This document shows positions 11,396-23,900 of a stretch of DNA of 64,000 nt, piece by piece; the first letter of the stretch is position 1; every line of letters begins with the position of its first letter. The notes under the pieces are model-generated. The model was given only the letters and a program-made list of their open reading frames with translations. It made no database searches and was not told the DNA's origin. A program made the position numbers and the translations under genes. The DNA is taken from positions 11,514,727 through 11,578,726 of the forward strand of contig NC_051123.1 in NCBI RefSeq assembly GCF_014839805.1. Direction: 5' to 3'. Origin of the DNA: Manduca sexta. Its lineage: Eukaryota; Arthropoda; Insecta; Lepidoptera; Sphingidae.

Positions 11396-11984
11396 GGGGG
11401 TGTATTAGTTGCCCCGTTTACCCCTTTGGAGACAAAAGGTGTTAAAGTATGTGTATATATTATCCTTTAATAATATTATGATAATCCAGGACATGATGTT
11501 TATGTGTATAAAATTTCATGCTATTACGTCTAATAGTTTATTTCAAAGAAACATCTCAACATCTCCACTAAGTTTTACTTTGTTAATAGTAAGACCTCAC
11601 TCAAAGAACCTTATAAATTATTGCACTTTACTCCCAGCTGTCCATGAAACGCTTAACTTTGCACCGACGTCCTGTAATCTTAATAACACTTTGTAACGTC
11701 GCAGCGAGGTCACCTAATGGATGGCTAGCGTTGGAAAGATGTTAATTCCAATTTCCAAGTCTAATGCTACAGCGACATCTTTTGTGGAGATAAGGAACTG
11801 CGTTAAACTTTACTCGAGTGTTTGTGGTAAATGTTGTTTGCATTTTAAACAATATTTTTGGTTGATGTTTGAAGGGAAGTTAAGAGTTTTTTGAGAAAAT
11901 ATAGTAAGATGGTTGGTATAGTATTCAAAACAGGATTTTTTTTGTCATCGGACCACGCATTCTACGCAATGGGAAACTTGCGAA

Positions 11985-12290
11985 TGCGATACTGGAATCC
12001 TGGCTTAGCGTCTGTAGAGACCTCGAGGTAAGTTGGGGATATCTGGGGTAAGGAAGTGTGGAGGAAGGAAAGGTACCCTCTTAGGATCGGCGGGGGAGGG
12101 GAGGGGAGAGAAGGCCAGGAAATGTTCCCGAGCCCTCATAAACCTCAGTGTGTAGTGACAACCAAGAGGTATACACACTGAACTGTGTGCCTAGAGCCGC
12201 GACAAATGTCTTACCGTAGATGGTCGTATATTCAGTGTGGAGACCGATCAACAAGAATTGCCTCGGGGGAAAAACAGGATATTTGAACAT
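11985..12290 (-). repeat. Dispersed repeat family F, copy 1
   Basis: The minus strand is similar over about 250 bp to the plus strand at 29705-30040 (shared blocks include GGCACACAGTTCAGTGTGTA / GGCACAAAGTTAACTGTGTA and CACATTTCCTGGCC-like). The copies differ at many positions and their short open frames are not conserved. Possibly a diverged retroelement tail; class unknown. Confidence 0.5.
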
Positions 12291-13862
12291 ACATAAATGT
12301 TAAACATGTGGAGAGACGGTTGATATATTCAAAATAAGGAAAAAGGTGACAAGAAGGAATTGGAGTACAATCCACCATCATTATACCCTGGGATTAGACC
12401 AAGAAAGACTTAGCAAACTGTGACTACCATAAATAGTTAGTGATCTTCTCAAATTGAACAATGCCACTAATTCGACATTTTATTACAGAAATGTTACAAC
12501 TGGTCCGCCGGACTCATTAATGTAACAGACATTATCTGTACTGGATTAATTGAATTTGGACTTTTTCGCTTTTATCTCTTTGTTGGCGAATTTACGGTTG
12601 GAGCACTGCCAACATTATTCTTTTTAGTTTCGGTTACGATAAACAGTAATTGTTGGAAATCACAAGATTTGGTCTTTTGTTAATTAACAAATGGGCATAA
12701 TCTTAATTGTAGTGTGTTGTTCGTATTTCTGAGTACATAGCATCACGCCTTTTTTCTCATTTTGGGGGGTAAGCAGTGGTGTAAGACCTCCATGTTTTAA
12801 GTGGGTTGTAGTTTATGCGAGTCCATTGTAATTTTTCACATTTTGCAAAACAAGGTAAGTTGTTGAACAGATGTATTTTGGATGAAATACTTCTCTTGGC
12901 TTTGTTAGCATTTATAAACTATGTAGAAAATGAAGGTTCTTTAATCGTACTCCAAAAATTTTATTAAGCTACTCATTCAAATAAATGAAATAAACATTAC
13001 ATTTATACTATATTGCACAATCGGGCCTAGTAAGATAAGATTTATTTTTTGTCGCGCCAGGAAAATAATTTTGTAAATAAACGTAAGATCCTGAATATTG
13101 CGCTGAAATTGAAAGCAGTAGAATATAATTCCATTTGACTCTTTCAGGAAGCCTGCGATTACGGGAGCGCTCGTAGTACGGATACATGGAGTTACAAATG
13201 CGACTGTGCACATTATATTATTTATTTTTTACTTCATTGACTGATGATACTAGTAAGTCGTTCATCTACTAGTTATACTTTTGTCTAACGATAAAGTAAC
13301 TAAAGTCCTAAGTCTTTGACTTGACTTGACCTTGATCGATCATTCCTGTACGTCGAAACTCGAATGAATTCACCAATTCCATTCTTAATATTCTGTACAC
13401 TCAATTACGTTCAGCTCTATGTTAAAGCGGGGATGGAACATGTGTTCTAGACTTAACCTACAATTCATACTTTTCTCATTCAACTTGCCCCCCCTAGGCT
13501 ATCGGCTGGCGACGCTCTTGGCAGCAACTATACCAAAATCTTGTATTACAAAGCATTGAGCGGCACTGCATTTTGTTTGTCATTTTAAAGTATAAACTTT
13601 TAACATATTACCCAATTTATGGGTAGACTCAAGTTATATTATTGTTAGGATATTGAAGCAATTTTGATTAAAATAAAAGAACCATCACACACACACATAT
13701 TTCACCAACCAACTCACTACTACGACTATCAACGACCAACAGCCTCGGTCTGTCAAACGCTATGTTTTTACAGCGTTTGACACAAAAATATTTTTATCCC
13801 AACTTTATATATATCTTTATAATTTTCACATTTCTAAAAATACACTGTCTTTCATTGTTTGT
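12291..13862. other. Non-coding stretch with an 11-bp-arm hairpin
   Basis: No gene is supported. Near 13756-13788 a hairpin with arms TGTCAAACGCT / AGCGTTTGACA and a 10-base loop is visible; its origin is unknown. Confidence 0.4.
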
Positions 13863-14096
13863 ATGTTAGCAGCTCTATCGCTATTACTTCAAAACGTATC
13901 CGTTCATCAAATGACATTAAAAGAACAGTTACCCGCCCACCTCCAGCCCATTCCCACATCTGTCGCGGCGCTGATCGATGGCCGCAATCTGATGGATGAG
14001 CATCTACCACATCCGTTATTTCGGACATTGGGGACGATCTGGAGACTTTATTACCTTGTTATGGCCCCATTTCTGCGGCTGTATAGAGTTTATTGA
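13863..14096 (+). CDS. Uncertain 77-codon open frame, possible exon or relic
   Basis: The frame is richer in GC than its surroundings and reads like protein (for example HLQPIPTSVAALIDGRN and GTIWRLYYLVMAPFLRL). No domain is recognised. A neighbouring frame is also open over part of the region, so a frameshifted transposon relic is possible. No convincing splice partner or promoter was found. Confidence 0.2.
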   Translation: MLAALSLLLQNVSVHQMTLKEQLPAHLQPIPTSVAALIDGRNLMDEHLPHPLFRTLGTIWRLYYLVMAPFLRLYRVY

Positions 14097-14099
14097 GAA

Positions 14100-15270
14100 A
14101 AACTACGACTTAAATGTTGGTCAGCAGATTTTTCTGGATCAGAATGAGAGAAGATGACAGTTGTCATTAGATAGATCTTAATATAATGTCTTTTATATCA
14201 CCATATTACGAATCAGAAGTTAATGAAATTTGAAATAAATAGTTGGACTATAACGTTTTTTTTTCCTTTAATTTGTCCAACAGGACACAAAACTAAAAAT
14301 AATATATCACACGAATTCATCACGGATTTCAAAATTCAGGTATTTAACTGTTCCAAGCAAAAACAGTGACGTCACTCAATATTGAACAATAGTTGTCAAG
14401 TATGATATTTTGTGAAATGTGATATTGATTTGTACTTTCTGCTTACACAAAACTGCCGTTTATTGTACGACACTTATAAATAAAACAATATACAACTCAA
14501 TTAATAAATAATTATTAGAAAGATCGTTTATCGGAAAAAGACTGCGTAAAGTATATAATATTTTAACTGTATAGTGACAACACAATAATGGCGAATACCA
14601 TTACACACATTTGTAAAACAGGAAAAAAAGGAAATGTATAGAAATAATAAATAACTTACTTACCTCTTATTTTTATGAATCAAACGTAAACTATTTTAAA
14701 TGTTAAAGGTAATAAGTACTTTATTTTTGTACCTTATATAGTAAAATACCCTGTTGACACTGCTGAAAATTAGTATTTGTTTATACAACTTAAATTAATC
14801 AGTAAACTGATACCGCTAAGTACACTGAGTCAGTAAGGATAGTACATTTACGAAACGATAAATTGAATAACTCATCAAAAAGTCAACTTTTTAAATTAAT
14901 TCATTATTCAAGCATACTTCAGGTTAAAATAACTTTGCTTAACAGCTAATTTTAAGCCAATAAACTTATAGACTTCTGAATACTTCAAATGAAAATAAAA
15001 CCTATTTAAATCCAATATTGAGATGGCGCGGCGTCGCGATTTCTATGTTTTGCTTGCATTTGAATTGCAACTGTTGACGCAGCCGCAATCCGGTCGAAAG
15101 CTTGGTACTACGACGAGCTGGGAAGACAGTAGGACAAATGCTAATATTTGAATTATCAGGCAAATTTCTTTATTAAATAAATTACAATCTATCTGAATTC
15201 AAAAGTGAAGTTCAAGTATTTTATTTATAAAACCGGCAATTTTAATTTGTTATATTTAAGATGTATAAAG
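14100..15270. other. Non-coding AT-rich stretch
   Basis: Nothing coding or repetitive is recognised. A TGACGTCA palindrome is at 14367-14374. Confidence 0.4.
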
Positions 15271-15481
15271 GTATAGATATTATAAAACAAAATTCCCTTT
15301 TCTAGCTGTCCGTATGCTATCGATTTTCTCAAAATTAATGAACGGATTTTTATGAATTTTGGTATGGAAATAGTTTAAGACCCTGGGAAGTTTATAGGCT
15401 ACTTTTTATCGCGGAAAAACATATAGCTAGACTTTTATCCCGGAAAAAAATCAAGCAGACGAAGTCGTGAGCAAAAGCTAA
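15271..15481 (+). mobile_element. Short Helitron, diverged near-complete copy
   Basis: It starts GTATAGATATTATAAAAC, close to the TCTATACATATTATAAAAC start of the copy at 45330-45483, and ends GAGCAAAAGCTAA before host T (CTRR rule). The body shares the TTTTGGTATGGAAATAGTTT and AAGACCCTGGGAAG blocks with other Helitrons here. The 5' TC is lost. Confidence 0.6.
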
Positions 15482-16989
15482 TTATCTAATATGTGAAGGA
15501 TTAGCTATAAAGTGTGTTTCGTTATTTCAGGATTCTATTAGTTCGTTTTTTGGATTTATTTGTACTGCGATGGTAGTAGTGTCAATATTAGTAAAAACTA
15601 ACCATTCTCCAAAATTTAGTTTACAACGATAATTGTTATTAGTACTTCAAAAGTTTGTCAGGATCAGAACAGTCAAAATGGAGAGAAAAAAAATGCAAGA
15701 AGTAGTAGCGTGAGAGAATTCTATAAATTAATTTAAGTAAAATGAATTTTAAGCTCTATTAAAGAGATAATTTAAGTTGAAGAATCAAAGCGGCGGAATC
15801 GCAAAACAGAACAGCCAATTTAGCAAGTAATTCATAAATTAAGCATTTTCTACATAATTGTTGAGAGACTTCATTGTTAATCTACATAGGTATACTGTTA
15901 GACAATTATGAATTTTGTTTCGCTGTAATAAAATTAGAGATGATTTACTGCACATCACATCGCCTTGGTTCAAGAGTCGAATCAAGAAAATGAATTGAAT
16001 ATCTGGGAGCAGTCACGTACGCTCTTAAGTTTTGTGTTCACAGCATCTCCGCTATCTGATTTATTCAAATAAGTTTTCAGTAGCAAACATATTTTGGTAT
16101 ATTTGGAATATGATTTTATGAGTTTTCTAAAAAAAAGTCTCATAGTAGAGTTGGGTTTTAGCAATTTGCTTTACGGGGTATACTGATTATTTGAACATTT
16201 ACTTTTAGCTATAAGCATTGTTCGTTTGTTTGTTTTATGTTAAGGTAGTGGAGAAATGCTGTGGACTGATTAGTCTACACATTACCGCATTAATAGCAGT
16301 AGTAGCACTATTTCAATCATAAAGTAAAGTAAAAACTTCTAGTTGTTGTTTCTTGTGCAATATATTATATAGAGGTGCAAACACATTTGTTGTCCTTTTT
16401 CCAATTATTTTTCTTCAAGGTATACTTTGCGTCCATATTATTTACATTTATATTTGGGTATGTATGACTAGCGAAACTGTTTAGTATCCTATTTAGCAAT
16501 CATGCTAAGATCATTAAAGAAGAAATATGCACATTCATTTTCTCATTTCACAGGGCAATAAAAATCTTAATAATATTTAATAAATACTTTATTTTAGATA
16601 AATCTAGCAATAAACATTTCTATTGAACAACAATATAGAATTTACAAGCTCAACGTTCGTTTTGTCACGAGATAAAACTTTTTTCACATTCAATAAGTTT
16701 AAATTGGACGATTTTTCTCTAACTTTGTAAGGCTTCGGTTCTAATACGTGGAATGTTTATTTCATTATCATATTTCTCCTTTCGTAGTGCGGAGACTGGT
16801 AAGACGAGCAAGCTACAGATTCGATTTCCATCGCAAGACGAATATCATCAATAAGTATTTGTTTCGAATATGATAAATGTGTAAAATCAACTGGACGGCA
16901 TCAAGGAAACACCATATAGGTAAACTTGGGTCTACTGTCTAAGCATATATTGCTAGAAGAATCTAGAACCGTTTCTCATACGCTGAAGA
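15482..16989. other. Non-coding AT-rich stretch
   Basis: No gene or bounded repeat is recognised. Confidence 0.4.
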
Positions 16990-17140
16990 TAGCTACTGCA
17001 GGGTCTTGGTGAGCAGGTATACTTTTTTTCGAATAGGGCGGCATAATTGTGTCCATTGGAGAGGAGTAATCACTACTTGCAGACACTATTTGGGCTCTAT
17101 TCCACTTACCATCAAGTTGAGTGGGGCTACTTTGACGAAA
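16990..17140 (+). repeat. Repeat family D, diverged copy
   Basis: Retains GGCGGCATAATTGTGTCCA and GGAGTAATCACTAC-like blocks followed by CCACTTACCATCAAG, in the same order as at 11240. The next 780 bp up to the stop codon at 17927 hold nothing recognised. Confidence 0.5.
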
Positions 17141-17926
17141 CCCTATGAAAAGAGTTAATGAATCCACCAAAAGCCACTCTATATATATTCCACGTCTCCA
17201 GATTGAACATTGGGTTGTGTGACCGGTGACCCAATGTAGACGCCTCTCCCACTATATGATAGTGGTTACTAGACATTACAGCCTTTCCCCCAAAAACATA
17301 AGAAATGCCCAATACAAGCTGCCATTAGAATAAATAATCTAGGCGTAAGACATAAATATAAAAATATTTACTAATAAATAGATAATTGGTTTTCCAAGAA
17401 ATAATGGAGAGATTCCCATTTTGCACCGTTGTGAGATTTTTCCATAAAATATTTTATTTACGCGTAACTTACTAGACAGAAGCCTTACGGAGTTCTTTTT
17501 ATCGTGTAGATTAATAAATTTTATTTATATGTAAATAAGTAGCTGTAATTTAAAATTTGAGCATTGACAATTTCTTAAAATTTTAGCGATGTTATGGTAT
17601 GTATTTTTATATGATTTTTTTTTCTTGATAATATTAATGACAGCTTGCCGGTTGAAGGTCAAAAGCTAACATTGAATTGTTCTTTAACTGTATTTGAATT
17701 ACACTGTACTTGCTATCCAATGTAATTAAGACAGACACTGGATCAAAAATACATATCTTCAATCAAGATCGTAGTTAGAGGTACTTTGTTTGCCGTCCAC
17801 AAGTTCAAGAGCCAGGCCAAATTTAACACATTGATGTAACTGTACTTTTGTTAAATGCAGTTTACGTTATTTTATATGAATTATTCTTAGAAAAGACCTT
17901 TGGATTATTATCTCTTTCACAAAGAT

Positions 17927-20900
17927 TTATATCTGATACTCAGTGTAGTTCCAATTCCAAGATTTGTTGACGCTGTTGTCACTGTATTGCGGTGTCACTG
18001 CCACCTTCAATGCTGTGTCTTGAAGCTGAAATGATAAGAAGTAAGAGATCATTTGTTACGAAATCATAAGTTAACTGACATTCAAACTGGTATTGGCATT
18101 ATGATATTTTAAAAATCTAATAATTTGCAAAATAATTTTGCCAGGAGTAATTTGGCAAGCGAACTCTGTATATAAATCGATGATAATATTAAACAGTTTT
18201 TTTAAGTTGAATATTATGTTATTTCAAAACTAGAACAGCTGTTTCAAAACTAGAGAAACCACTGTTGTGTAAACAAAAGAACACCTCGCTGTGTTGTAAT
18301 AAAATTTAGAACTAAATCATTACAGGAAACTGACAACGTCAACTTTAAAATGAAGTAACTAAAGTGGTGACTACAAAGCAGGATTTTTTTATTTCTCTGA
18401 TTAGGATGTCCGAGATGAAATGAAATTACATGTCCGAGATGTAATTAGTTAAAAAGGAACTGTAGTGGTGCCCCCAAAGCAGGATTTTTTCTTTACTAAG
18501 ATATAAAATAGGATATCAGAGATGTAATTAGTTAAATAATATTAATGTACCTAATAACGCTACTAATACATGACGTTACACTACCTCAGCATCCTGACAT
18601 AAATCCCAGAGAATTTAAAAGATTGCTTTAAAAGTAAAAACAAAAGCACAAGAGAACTGGAGAACTTAAAATATTATTTTTACTGAATAAAATATGTTCA
18701 GGCAGCGCAGTAGTACCTGAGTAATCTGTTTAAAAGTCAATTTTGTTAACAAAAACTCAAGCACTTTGCTTCCATTTAAAACTAATCCTTCTTATTTGAA
18801 ATTTAAATTTGCGAACAAAAAATTCCGCCAAGACCCCTTGAAATCCGTAGGGATGAGAATGTTTTATCGATGAAATGTCATTTCTATGAAATGTTTCAAA
18901 ATTATTAACGTATAATGTTTATATAGTGACTTTAAATTGAGGAGTAAAGGTAAAGTTTAGATGTTTAATTTATGTTAATTTTTATTGAAATTTCAATATA
19001 AAAATAATGTTTGCAATTGTTTTTAGCTGTTTATCAGTCATATCTTTTTTATCATACTGCCAACTAGGATAAAATACAGCAATTATAGGCTGCCTGACAG
19101 TATCAGACTTCAAACTTTCAGATTTCCATCAGTCTCATGAACAAGATCGAATGCTAAATATAAAATATTAGAGAAGTTAATCTTACATGAGGCATAGAAC
19201 TCGACAATCCCTGAGGAATCGCACTTGGGATCTCAGTGACGATCTTCGGCGCTGGTTGCTGAGGCCCTATTGGGTCCAAGTTCAGAGGCTCGTACTCATC
19301 TGATACTCCACTATCAGGAGAATCGGGGACGTGGACCTCATTCATGTACCCTTTGGGTCCCACGCGGCTCTTGTGGATGCAGTAGTCTCCCGTAAAAGGA
19401 TTCTGGTAGGCCACGACCGTCCTGAAATCAAGAGTGAATTAGGTTTATTTCTTATGCCATATTTAAAGAAGGAAGAATATTTAAATAAAGTATGCCTTCG
19501 TTTCAAATAAAACTTTTAAGTCCTATGACACCTATTACACCAGTAATTAACAAGCGGTTACATATTTTGTTTATCATTTATTAGTTTTCAATAATAATCT
19601 CGATAATTAATTATTTCCTATACCTATTCTACCTATTCTTTTTAAGGATATATCTATTGCTTCATAAACAACTCCCAACACTAACTCACTCGCATCGTAT
19701 CAAGAATCCATTATTCCATCCGTTTCCACAAACGTCGAATTGTTACTTTACATTTAGTCTTTTACATTTTATTTCTACTCGACGAAGAAGAGTAACAAGT
19801 TGAGCAGAAATATCGGATGCTTCCAACTGTATGTTATCATTTGATTCAACTCTCATCTTTCCATTTTCAGTTCACTTTGCAGTCGTGTTTTTACTGCTTT
19901 CAGTTTTAACTGTGTTATGTTCAGATTCACTGCATTTTAATTTTTAGTGTAAAACTTGTATGTAAGTTCATTGGCGAAAGGTAAAATTTTCCGAAAGGTA
20001 TGATAAACGTACTAATATGCATAAATGCGGTCTGCAAATCATTGTAATGATAATTAGATTTTATATAAATTACGAAAAGGAAGCCAGTATGGTTTCTTCG
20101 CCACTAGTAAGTTTTATCTTAGCGCAGTCAATTGACTACTCCTGATGACATGTATTTCCCGTTTTTTGAAAAAAAAGAAACACAATATACAATTCACCAC
20201 TCCTGATGACATATATTTCGCGTTTTAAGAACAAAAAGGAACATAAGATATTAAAGGTAATAATTTTAAAGAGTAATTAACAGTAACTGATCCTACAGTG
20301 TGATCTAGTTATTATGAACTATCCACCATATTTGATGATCGTTATATAAGGGGGTATAAAATAATAACATTTTGTATAAAATTTAGGATTGGTGAGCCTC
20401 TACGATGATTATGGTATGATAATACTGAATTTTATACTACTTTATACGAATGAAAAAAAATATTTTATGAAAATTTTTGTCCCACAGCTCACTACAAGAT
20501 AGCATTACTCCCGACTAGAGAAGTGGATTCGCTGTCCTGGTCTAATACAGATTGATGAGATTCCAGAGAATCTCCTGTTTTTTTAATCTTTAAGGAGCTT
20601 GGCCGTTATTTCACGACTATATCGCTCCATACGTCCACTTTTACCCGTGCCTACTAACTTTTGATACCAGCTTGAAGATAAAGTAAGCCTCGATCAAAGT
20701 TTTGAAATAACTAAAGCATCGAGTCCAGCGTTGCCCAACCCTTTTATTTAAGGTAATCAGATACTTATCATCAAGGCAATAAGATAGCCCATTACCTTAG
20801 TTCTTCGTCTGTCCTGCCCTCTTTCTTATGTGAGAAGAGCACCTTCGTCGGCCGTAACAAGATAGCAATCTAGAACAAAAGATCTGTGTCAATAAAGTTT

Positions 20901-23900
20901 AAAATGGTATCTCTCATTTTGGATAGTTTTTATATAGATAGAAATAGAATATGTGTTACTGTATTTTGAGTATTGAACCTTAGAAACATATATTTTAGGG
21001 CGACTAGCGCAATGACGGGTAGTTTGTTAATCAATTATATAGGCAATATTTTAATTTATCTGTTCAAAGAGCACATGTACAATGGCAGAATCAAACCGAT
21101 ACAAGAGCAGAATGGAATACAAAAATCCCGAGCTATAATTTGTTTATATATTTTTTTAAATGACAAAAATTATGGGTTCATATTAAAATATGGGTTATAC
21201 ATAATAAGACTTAACATCTCATGTCTCAGGATAGCAAGCGTAGTCAAATACCAAACAATACTTTGTAATTCTAGGTGTTAGATGGTGTTTCTACTGTTTA
21301 GGGCGGTCGTATCACTTACCATTGTTGAACGGCAAACGCGTCTCGTCATTCAAAGCGATAAAATACTGATGCTGAGATATTTTTTGATTAACAGCAAGCT
21401 ATATTCATCTGAGTCCATTTTCCTGCGGGCTTAAACGCGGGCAGAGTCGCGAACAAAAAGTAATTAAATATTATCCAGCACAAGACTGACAGTTTCTATA
21501 AAGCTACCTACTTTAAAACACTTGTCAAACTCATTATTCCAATTGAAAAAGTTTCAGTTTAATATTTAACGGCAGAATTAGCGATCATTTAAAAGTTATG
21601 CGGCTAATGACTGGGCAATTACTATTAATATCGATGGAAACTTTGAGACGAAAATTCATATTTTAATATTACCAGAACATCAACCCAGTTCTGCAATTAG
21701 GTTATATGTTCTAAATTTGAATAAATTGTTTTTATTAATTTAGTTTGAAAAACATTCGTTCTAAATTTAAATATTAATATTGGTACCATAGATATTTCGT
21801 TTGTAAACTTTGTGCTTTTGATTTTTTTTTTACACGTGCTCAGCTTATTGACCTCAATGCACCTGATGGTAACTGGAGTGGGGTCATAGAATGTCGACTG
21901 ACGAGAGATGATTACCCCACGGCAGTCGACACAATTATGCTGGCCAAATTTGTGTCATTAAATTTTCAAAGACACGTAAATTGTTCTGAATTTCTGATGG
22001 CGATACCCATAATTTCGCTACAAGCACATAAGACGAAAATAAGCATGACTAACAACACTAATATGCGTCCGCCATACCTTTGTGGGTATGTCAGTGACAA
22101 AAGATGAAATTTTCCTAAAGAGAACCCGACACAACATAATATAGGTACTAATATCCATAAAAGCGGTTTGCAAATCCTTCTGATGATAATTAGATTCTAC
22201 ATAAAGAAAAGCCCGCAGGCATCGGATTATATTTGTTAATTATCGTTTGCTTCAACGGTGAAGGAAACATCGTGAATTTGTGAATGAATTTCAAAGATGT
22301 GTGAATCAATCAAACCGCACTAGGCCAGCGTGGTGCACTAAGACCTAATCGCTTTCAGTAGTGGAGGAGGCCAGTGCCCAGCAATGGGACAGGATATACA
22401 GGGTTGATATTATATTATTTATATCGGATTATATGGACCCTTCGTCACTGGGGTATGGAGATATACGCTATTATTGTTATACCTGTCCATTCTGCTGTAG
22501 CCTGTGAACTCTGTAGAAGCAGTAACCGCACGTAAACACCGTCAAGCATAGCTGAAATATTAAGATATCTTTAAACATATTTTGCACACAGGCGAGGGAC
22601 CTTCTTCTCTATCCCGCATTTTAACAGTGCGTAACAAGCACATAACACAATGCATCATGTTTAGGACTATAGAAAGGACAATGCCCAAAACCAGGCTATC
22701 TTTGCGTCAGTCATGCGTCTTAACCAAATATCCATGAAAAATCATCATTTTAATTATTACTTCATTCGTATTTATTTCAGTCATAAGCGAATGGGGGTTT
22801 AAAAGATATGAAAAAAAAAGTTGTTTAATTGTTGCAAATGAAACACCGGATAATGTACTGCTAATATGGCGAATTGATACCAATTCATAACAAATACCCT
22901 TTTTAAAAGGAATAAAAAAGTAAATATTATGTACAATAAATGTGCCCGTACTTTAATCTATAATATATGTATTAAAAATATTATTCATCTCAAATATATT
23001 GTCATAAAATAATATATTTTACTTAATAATTATGACCAAACTCCAAATAGCTGGTAAAAGAAGAGAAAATATTAATTGTTCCAAAAACAAACAAATAGCG
23101 AATTGTACTTGCATTGACAGAAATACAATAGTCAGCTAAAACATGTCTGGACTTTATTTTTAATTAATGAATATATGGGTACAGATTTTTATTACACTGG
23201 CAACTGAAATTAATGACATTTTGACACTTCAGATTTGTTTGAATGGTAAATCATTAAAATATTTTAATATATTTTATCTTACTCAAGATTGGAGTGTTTT
23301 TCTTATGTATTTTAATGTTGAGTCGAAAAATCCTCTGTTCAAAAACAACGTTTATAGTGTGCGTTTCGAACTTTGAGACGGAAGGCTTTTAGTAAGCAAC
23401 ACAATGTCGTCTAGAGCCTAGACCCAGGACAGTTAATCGAGACGGCATATCCCGGCGGTGTATTGACTGCACCTTTGCGGCGCCACAGCAACGACAAGTA
23501 TATTCCTTGGACGAGCTGTCCAGTTTGTAAGTTATGTAGATTATTATTAACATACCCACAATGTGGGAAATATTTTGCCAAAGTTAAAGAATACAGTTTA
23601 ACAATAATAATAATCTGAGCATGTTTACTCAACTTCTACATTATATTTTAGGTTTCAAGGCTGGAATGAGTTTATGCTGCCTGCTGGAGATCAGCTAATA
23701 GAGAAGTTTACAAACAACAATATGACATGACCCGACCAGCGCTGCAAGAAGTCATTCACTCACTTCAGGAGTATATATAAAAGTGCTGCAGCTATATCAA
23801 ATTCTTGTTTTTATTTTGGGAAGCCAAGAATATATACCTCTATTAAAAATATACATCTATATAAAAATATGCATCGGATTTCGTATTTCTGGTTTTATTT

